Origin: Lunasporangiospora selenospora
Lineage: Eukaryota; Mortierellomycota; Mortierellomycetes; Mortierellales; Mortierellaceae
Direction of reading: 5' to 3'
DNA: 14,306 nucleotides
Assembly: GCA_015680635.1 (NCBI GenBank)
Contig: JAABOA010000496.1
Location: 1-14,306, forward strand
The position numbers and the translations under genes are program-made. The notes beneath the pieces were generated by a model that saw nothing but the letters and a program-made list of their open reading frames with translations, searched no databases and was not told where the DNA came from. How positions within the stretch are numbered: the stretch's first letter is position 1; each line of letters opens with the position of its first letter. Below, piece by piece: positions 9,366 through 14,306 of this stretch.

Positions 9366-9540
9366 CTCAGTGGCACCCCCTGTCCTGTCACCCTGTGAAT
9401 GGGCGCGCAACTACCATTACACGGATGTCTCATTCACATCCTCCTTCATGCACGATCCATTCGGCGCGTGGAGCGCATGACCTTGGCATGAAGTTGCGAT
9501 CTGCTCCAGACACACATTACCCGAACAGGTGCAAGTTGGG

Positions 9541-9565
9541 AAAAAAAAAAAAAAAAAAAAAAAAA
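9541..9565. repeat. A25 homopolymer run
   Basis: Twenty-five consecutive A on the plus strand. Such runs are common in this window and may act as nucleosome-depleted promoter elements. No flanking duplication or reverse-transcriptase remnant points to a retroposed tail. Confidence 0.9.
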
Positions 9566-10307
9566 CGTCCACATGGCAGTAACAGGTGCAGCGAGGAGCA
9601 GACTGATGCCTCGGACACGAAACTAAGTCTCTCTGCCCAGGACAGATCAGGCTAACAACAGAGGACACTGACCATGACTAGTGGGTCAAAGGCCCCCAGG
9701 ATAGCGAGAATACCATGGTTTTGCTTGGCAACTGTAATGCAGCAGGAGTGACGAATGGGCGGAGGGCCAGGTAGTTGCAGGAATGGAAATGACGTTGCCC
9801 ATTTTATCTGGTTTTTGTTTTTTTTGTATGTGCGTCATTGTTGGCACGTTCAATTGCATTGTGGATTGCTCTTGAGGCGGTGCAACGACCAACAAATCTC
9901 ATATTATTAGGTTCAAAAAGGAAAACTAGATGGCTGCTGGACTCTGGTACTTTCTGTTCAAAGACATCCAATGAAACTGTTGTACCACGGCGCCGTGGCT
10001 AGCCCCATCCCCATATCCTCCGGCTTGAGGCTTTGTGCATCTCGACAACTCAAGATGTTGCTATGTAGGAGCAAGGATAGGACAACAGAAGTTCTACAAG
10101 TATCAACAGTAAGATCTCATGTGGGCGTTTTTCTCACCTCCCGTAATACTAGACACAACACTGGCATGGCGTCTATCGGATCGAATGCTCAACCAGACAG
10201 GATTAAACTAGGGGATCGGCAGTGAACACACCGAGGCGTAGCATTGTTCGAAACCTTGAAAGCTTTGGTACCTTTTTTTCAAGTAACCCCGAAGCCACTT
10301 CTTGCAG

Positions 10308-10377
10308 CATAAATAACCTCAGCTCATCTCTTTGTTCATCTCCATCTTGCATCATCACCATTCAACCTACATTCGCC
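10308..10377 (+). promoter_or_regulatory. Core promoter and leader of the small cysteine-rich gene
   Basis: A TATA-like CATAAATAA at 10308-10316 is followed by a C/T/A-rich leader leading straight to GCCATGG at 10375-10381, a strong initiation context. Spacing of about 65 bases from TATA to ATG fits a short fungal leader and supports translation from 10378 rather than from farther upstream. Confidence 0.5.
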
Positions 10378-10692
10378 ATGGCCAACAACTCAGTCACCAC
10401 TGGCTCTGTATGCCAATACCGCCTCCTTCCAAACAACAGCACCGAGTGTATTGCCTTTCCTAGTTTTGACGAGTGCGACACAACTGGCAGAGCTCAAAAA
10501 GTCGCCTTCTCCTGCGTTTTCAACGGCACCGCCAACGGATTTGGTGTCAGCTTTCCTGGTTCCGAAAAGTTGGACGCAGGATTCTGCAAAGTCAATGAAT
10601 GCAAGACCCGGGGATCTGGTTCCCAAAGGCTCTCTAGAACTGGACTCATCTTCCTTGCTATGCTCTTCACAGCAACCGTCCTGGTCTCATAA
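10378..10692 (+). CDS. Small six-cysteine protein with C-terminal hydrophobic tail
   Basis: The product has 104 residues and I do not recognise its family. It has six cysteines (12, 24, 33, 46, 70, 75), enough for three disulfides, and N-glycosylation sequons near residues 3-5, 19-22 and 49-51. The tail is small and polar (GSGSQRLSR, 79-87) and then hydrophobic to the end (about 88-104), like a GPI-attachment signal or a tail anchor. Cysteines plus sequons suggest a secreted or cell-surface protein, yet translation from the first in-frame ATG gives no N-terminal signal peptide. Extending the open frame to 10222 adds no ATG and no convincing signal. A missed upstream exon, a tail-anchored cytosolic protein or a decayed gene are alternatives. 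Start choice rests on the GCCATGG context and the promoter-like sequence before it. Confidence 0.6.
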   Translation: MANNSVTTGSVCQYRLLPNNSTECIAFPSFDECDTTGRAQKVAFSCVFNGTANGFGVSFPGSEKLDAGFCKVNECKTRGSGSQRLSRTGLIFLAMLFTATVLVS

Positions 10693-11039
10693 TCCACCAC
10701 GTCCTTCCAGGCCAGTCTGCTCAACTTTCCAACATACCATCGATAATATACTAGCATCTCGCCTGAAATGGCTGACCATTCTCCTCACTCGTACTCTTTG
10801 AAAAACTGGGTTGTTGATAGACCAATGATAAACTGTTCCGGACAATGTGCCGCCTGGCTCACTCCGTTATTTTTTTCTCAACCTCGGTATTGACACAGCA
10901 GCCTTTGATGTCAGCGAGCCAATATGTAGAGGCTTTGATGACGCGAGTCTGTTGCCTAGGGAGCATAGTCGAAAAAGTGAGCCTTTTCGTATCGGAGGTT
11001 GTTTGGATGACTTTGAATGCTTGATCACACAATCCAGTC

Positions 11040-11042
<3 letters not shown>

Positions 11043-11074
<32 letters not shown>
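11043..11074. repeat. (GA)16 microsatellite
   Basis: Sixteen perfect GA units. Likely length-variable between strains; it produces meaningless Ser-Leu or Arg-Glu repeats in the overlapping open frames. Confidence 0.97.
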
Positions 11075-11078
<4 letters not shown>

Positions 11079-12411
11079 CAGAACCCTAAAAGAGTATCCA
11101 ATGCCTGTTTTGAAACGTAACCATGCCACTTCTCGGCATCTTTACCGTCTCTCTTTTCCAAGGCAGTTTTGGTTTTGGTGTTCTATAAAGACGTTCCAAC
11201 CGCAGGATAAATCATCTCTGCAGGGCTAGATTGAGCGCTCCAGCTCAACACTCCTTCCATGCAATGCAGTCAAGCATCATCACCAACAATCTAACCGTTT
11301 TTGTCAGCGCTCCTTTCTCTCTCCCTCTCTCCCTCTCTCTCTCGAATAGAGAAATATCCCATTCCGTTAATAGGACACGCTTGCTTGTCTGAGTACATTC
11401 TGGCCTTTACTCATCATATCTCGGTCGCACTTTTGTACTTTATAAGTTTATCCTTTGTCCAAGTGGCGACCTCAATTGTCAGTCGAGGCTAACATCGGTT
11501 TCCTTTCGACCATCACTCGTCTTCAGGTATAGCTTTTGCTATTGCAGATCAAAATAGAGAGCGAGAAGACTCGAAACATTACTTTTTGCAGACGCGAAGC
11601 CTTATAAAGACAAACAAGTGCACTATGGAGTCTATCAACCCAAATGAAGCCAACACTACGCATTATTGCTGTGACACATTGTCAATTTTTCAAATCAAAG
11701 CCTGCATCAAGAGGCGGTAGGTATTTCGCGATGGCATAGCTTGCAGTATTGTGAAATGGGGGGAGTATACACATGCAGAGATGGGATTTGCAGATTTGCA
11801 GTCTTTTCTACCAACGCGTGGTTTAATGATGACAGTCAACATCTTTGGGTCCAAGCGGTACTTACTTTCACCTTCTTTTACATCTTTGTGCAGTTGGGCT
11901 CCGTTACCAAATAAGCCATTCAGCATTGGACTGGCGGTTTAGATCGCTCAGAGAGCACGAAATGTTGTGTTTGCAGAGTAACACGAAAAAAATAATAATC
12001 CAGCTGTCAGTTTTTGCCTTGAAAAGCAAGTGGACGTTTTCTATCCCATTCATCTTGGCCATAACACAATGAAGCCAGTAAAGACGTGCCATCTTATGTG
12101 GGGGAAAGGGTGGTCATCACCTCTCTTGGATGGCTGAGACCCAGTCTCCAGTAATCAACTCGTGTCCACAATAGAGACCCGATCTTCTTTTGACAACTTT
12201 TACGAACGCTCGCGCTATCTAGTCGCATTATTAGCAATGGATCCTACCCATTTTTGAGTGAGTCCAGACTAAAAATCTGGTGAAGCGTGACTGATGGTCA
12301 AGTTGCAGTTCCAGTGAGTCTCTGAACGAACTTTGAGTTGTCTTGGAACCCAATTGTTCTACTTGACAACCCAACGAGTAGCCTCCCTCCCCTCTAATGT
12401 AGAGCTTGTTC

Positions 12412-12417
12412 AATAAA
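12412..12417 (+). terminator. Isolated AATAAA on the plus strand
   Basis: A canonical poly(A) hexamer on the plus strand without a coding gene before it. One such hexamer is expected by chance every few kilobases, so this is weak evidence of a transcript end. Confidence 0.2.
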
Positions 12418-12441
12418 GATTGGGGTTTCAATAGCTATATC

Positions 12442-12497
12442 CCTTCTCCTCGGTAGAGAAGGCCTCCATGCCATGAAGAGGCCTTTAGCCATAGGCC
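12442..12497. repeat. Cluster of overlapping inverted repeats
   Basis: CCTTCTC (12442-12448) pairs with GAGAAGG (12456-12462). AAGGCCT (12459-12465) pairs with AGGCCTT (12479-12485). GGCCT (12480-12484) can pair with AGGCC (12493-12497). The stems overlap, so the pairings exclude one another. Function unknown. Confidence 0.55.
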
Positions 12498-12820
12498 ACT
12501 TTCAAGGACAAGAGTGCGTTCAGTCGTGGCCACTGGTGGGAGGGAAATGTGTGGCAATAATAAAAATCCTGACGAGGTTGGTTCCAACTGGAATTCTTCA
12601 ATCACACATCAACGTCTTTTTGTCTATTACCCTTGTCCCACTTTTATGACTCTGATACAAAGCCTTGGCTCCGCCCCTCCTTCGTCCTCCAGCATAACCT
12701 GCAGCATACAAACAAAGAGCGATGACCATCTCGCCCGTTTTGAGGTTTGTGGCGTGTCCCCCAGTTCTATCCTGCCATGCCTATTCAGTCGATAGAGTGT
12801 AGACTTTTGGTGGATCAGTA

Positions 12821-13248
12821 TCGGCACAGGAAGCGGCTGGGGGCGATCGGCAGGGCACGGCCCACAGCGTGTGTCCGTGCAGGAGCGGGCAGGCTCTAAC
12901 GAGGCTAGGCGGGTATTGGCTCCGGTGAATTAGCGACTAGTGGCCAAAGACGCCCCAGGATCGCGGGCGTTGATTTTAATTCGGTCGCAAGGGGGAGGAA
13001 GGGGATGCGTGTGCGAAGGCGTGAAGAAATGTAGACATGATTAAGGCTGCTCTAAAGAAGTGAGGGAGAGGGTGAGAGAGGGATCAGACGATGGTGTTGC
13101 AAATGTTCCTCCATCCGTTGGTGGCAACTGGTGAAAAACGGTCTCATTTCTGCCCTTTGGGGAGGAGAGAGGGCGAGGAGAGGGTGCAGGTTGCACCTGG
13201 TGGATCTCTCCAGTCCGCTAAAAATGCTGCGTGGGCGTAACCTGGCTG
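12821..13248. other. GC-rich then purine-rich upstream region of the last gene
   Basis: From about 12826 to 12990 the sequence is clearly more GC-rich than its surroundings and holds a hairpin (12855-12880). It then passes into AG-rich sequence. It lies 300-700 bases upstream of the membrane-protein start and may be its distal promoter. No gene was seen. Confidence 0.4.
12855..12880. repeat. GC-rich nested hairpin sequence
   Basis: GCACGG (12855-12860) pairs with CCGTGC (12875-12880), and inside it CACA (12863-12866) pairs with TGTG (12870-12873) around a GCG loop, with a small CC/T internal loop. Ten base pairs in 26 bases. Confidence 0.55.
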
Positions 13249-13321
13249 TTTTCTCTCTCTCTCCTCTTCTTCTTTCTCTCCTTCTCTCTCCTTTTCTCTC
13301 CTTCTCTCTCCTTTTCTCTTC
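13249..13321 (+). repeat. 73-base pyrimidine tract with a 20-bp tandem unit
   Basis: Every base here is C or T. Within it a 20-base unit (13281-13300) is repeated almost exactly at 13301-13320. Long CT tracts upstream of genes are common fungal promoter elements and are often nucleosome-poor; this one is about 220 bases before the next start codon. Confidence 0.85.
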
Positions 13322-13498
13322 GCGTGGCCATTGCTTCTCTTCGTCCCCCATTCCTCGTTACACCCTGCTCACATCCTCCTCTCCTCTTCTTCGGCCTCCT
13401 TCTCTCCTTGTTGATCTTTTCCTTCTGCCGATCCACCTTTATCAATTTCATCATTTGTGGTTACTGCTGAGAACCTTTCTTGCTGTCTCCTACCTCTT

Positions 13499-13504
13499 TA
13501 TATA
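13499..13504 (+). promoter_or_regulatory. TATA box of the membrane-protein gene
   Basis: TATATA lies 39 bases before the ATG at 13543, preceded by CT-rich sequence and followed by an AC-rich leader ending in CACCATGG. The arrangement supports transcription starting just upstream of the chosen start codon. Confidence 0.6.
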
Positions 13505-13542
13505 CACCTTCATAACAAAACTCTACACAATCTCCAGACACC

Positions 13543-14229
13543 ATGGAAAGCACACCACCTTCATTACACCCACAAAACCCTACAGCCATTTCCTCGGATG
13601 GATCGCACACATCCACTTCACTTGCCCAGTCTCCGATACAACACCCTCCACCACTAGAAGAACCCAGACCGGCAAGGATCAATCCAAACTCACAGTCAGA
13701 GCACAATGGTGAAGCCATGCAGGACAACATCCTCCTACCTCAGACGGTTGTTGATTGTTCAAATATCAAAGACCATGGTTCGGGAAGTGCGGAGACCTTG
13801 ATTAGTCAGGCGACCTGGGCACCTCATACTGATCAGACATTGGATCGGGTAGCTTCCGTGAAGCGCAGCCTCGAGCAAACGATGAATTCTTCCCCTTCTT
13901 CGCTCGAGTCTATACATCACTTAGCTTCATCTTCCGAGCCACACGATGCAGATGAGAACTGGGACATGGCCATTGAAGGACGACACCCACCCAAGATACA
14001 AAACTCCTTTTACACACGATTCTTTGGTTTAGAAAAGCCCGATGCCAAGGCCAGTGTGATTGTTCAGTCGCCATGCGTTTCCACGGGGTGGCTATTGGCC
14101 ATTCGCGGGTTCCTGTTTGTCTACACATTCATCGTATTGTTGGCAGATCTGATCTTGACGGACCGACCGCAGTATACGTTCTGTTACTTGACACAGCTTT
14201 CGTATCTCGGTCTAATCGCCTATCTCGGA
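13543..14229 (+). CDS. Multipass membrane protein, FAR-17a/AIG1 or rolling-stone-like, partial (exon 1)
   Basis: The first 229 residues are visible; the rest lies beyond the window. The N-terminal 150 residues are polar, rich in Ser, Pro, His and Gln and probably disordered in the cytosol. A more conserved-looking part begins near residue 154 (NSFYTRFFGLEKPDAKASV). Two hydrophobic segments follow: about 183-205, starting GWLLAIRGFLF, and about 211-229, with YLTQLSYLGLIAYLG. The order of an arginine-containing first helix and then an F/Y-x-YLT-type second helix resembles FAR-17a/AIG1 and rolling-stone proteins, which are multipass membrane proteins; AIG1-type members are threonine hydrolases acting on lipids, but the catalytic residues would lie outside this exon. 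The exon ends at GTAAGT (14230-14235) in phase 0. The start is well supported by CACCATGG and a TATA box. That it is a real membrane-protein exon is fairly sure; the family name is tentative. Confidence 0.72.
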
Positions 14230-14306
14230 GTAAGTACCCAGCGACATTTTCAGATCACAACAGTCTTCAAGCCATGGTGCAAGAGAGGGAAGAGGGGGGG
14301 GGGGGA
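14230..14306 (+). other. Start of intron 1 of the membrane-protein gene, cut by the window edge
   Basis: A consensus GTAAGT donor opens the intron. The open frame runs on but loses hydrophobic character at once (VSTQRHFQI and then a basic, glycine-rich stretch), which supports splicing. A run of 12 G (14294-14305) lies next to the window end. The acceptor is outside the window. Confidence 0.75.

Larger units (their letters stand above)
9231..10300. other. Intergenic region between divergent genes
   Basis: The phosphatase and the small protein at 10378 are transcribed away from each other, so this region probably holds regulatory sequence for both. It contains a 9-bp inverted repeat (9340-9365) and a run of 25 A (9541-9565). 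Open frames here are short and unrecognisable, and I call no gene. Confidence 0.55.
10693..12820. other. Long gene-poor stretch
   Basis: More than 2 kb holds only short, unrecognisable open frames. Visible elements are a GA16 microsatellite (11043-11074), a 33-base pyrimidine tract (11311-11343), TATAAA at 11184-11189 and TATAAA near 11602, AATAAA at 12412-12417 and a set of overlapping inverted repeats (12442-12497). No tRNA, rRNA or conserved protein was found. Confidence 0.55.

Noticed and set aside
9541-9565. A25 as the tail of a retroposed element
   Set aside because: I found no flanking target-site duplication and no reverse-transcriptase or SINE-like sequence next to it.
10222-10377. 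N-terminal extension of the small cysteine-rich protein
   Set aside because: The extra frame has no ATG, covers a TATA-like box and a typical leader, and adds no convincing signal peptide.
10859-11161. 100-codon minus-strand open frame with Ser-Leu repeats
   Set aside because: The repeats are only the GA16 microsatellite read in one frame; the rest has no recognisable feature.
11625-11720. 31-residue open frame starting MESINP after a TATAAA, ending near a GTAGGT
   Set aside because: The TATA box is only about 20 bases from the ATG, and joining it to the next open frame would need an intron of about 30 bases, too short for fungi.
11826-11905. ATGATGA as box C of a C/D snoRNA
   Set aside because: No CTGA box D lies at a suitable distance and no terminal stem is visible.
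12288-12322. TGATG and CTGA as a C/D snoRNA
   Set aside because: The boxes are too close together and lack a terminal stem.
13131-13712. 193-codon plus-strand open frame
   Set aside because: Most of it is the translated pyrimidine tract (Ser/Leu/Phe repeats) and it overlaps the better-supported start at 13543 in another frame.

Overview
This window is nuclear DNA from a filamentous fungus. Genes carry short spliceosomal introns (GT or GC at the donor, AG at the acceptor, CTAAC-type branch sites), pyrimidine-rich leaders, TATA boxes close to some start codons and long homopolymer runs. The protein style and intron style fit an early-diverging lineage such as Mortierellomycota, but that placement is an inference from the sequence alone. 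I see no prokaryotic, viral, CRISPR, rRNA, tRNA or intact transposon features.

Layout: (1) 146-5559, minus strand: a complete full-length ABC transporter of the MRP/YCF1 (ABCC) type in four exons, 1628 codons predicted, with a TMD0 and two nucleotide-binding domains. (2) 5560-6900: its 5' leader and promoter region, then about 1 kb without a recognisable gene. (3) 7003-9036, minus strand: an uninterrupted gene for an inositol polyphosphate 5-phosphatase with a C-terminal hydrophobic tail anchor, similar in plan to yeast Inp54p, with a poly(A) signal at 6904-6909. (4) 9037-10300: promoter side of the phosphatase, an inverted repeat and an A25 run. (5) 10378-10692, plus strand: a small six-cysteine protein with a C-terminal hydrophobic tail and no visible N-terminal signal peptide. 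(6) 10693-13480: a gene-poor stretch of 2.8 kb with microsatellites, pyrimidine tracts and hairpin-forming sequences. (7) 13543 to the right edge, plus strand: first exon and part of the first intron of a multipass membrane protein that resembles the FAR-17a/AIG1 or rolling-stone family.

The genes do not form a pathway. Two or three of the products act at membranes (export or vacuolar sequestration of conjugates, phosphoinositide turnover on a membrane surface, an uncharacterised multipass protein), but nothing in the sequence shows that they work together. I did not find a convincing new multi-gene system. The items most worth checking are the leaderless small cysteine-rich protein, the charged insertion inside NBD1 and residue losses in TMD2 of the transporter, its GC-AG first intron, the enlarged tail-anchored phosphatase, and several perfect or near-perfect inverted repeats in the non-coding parts.
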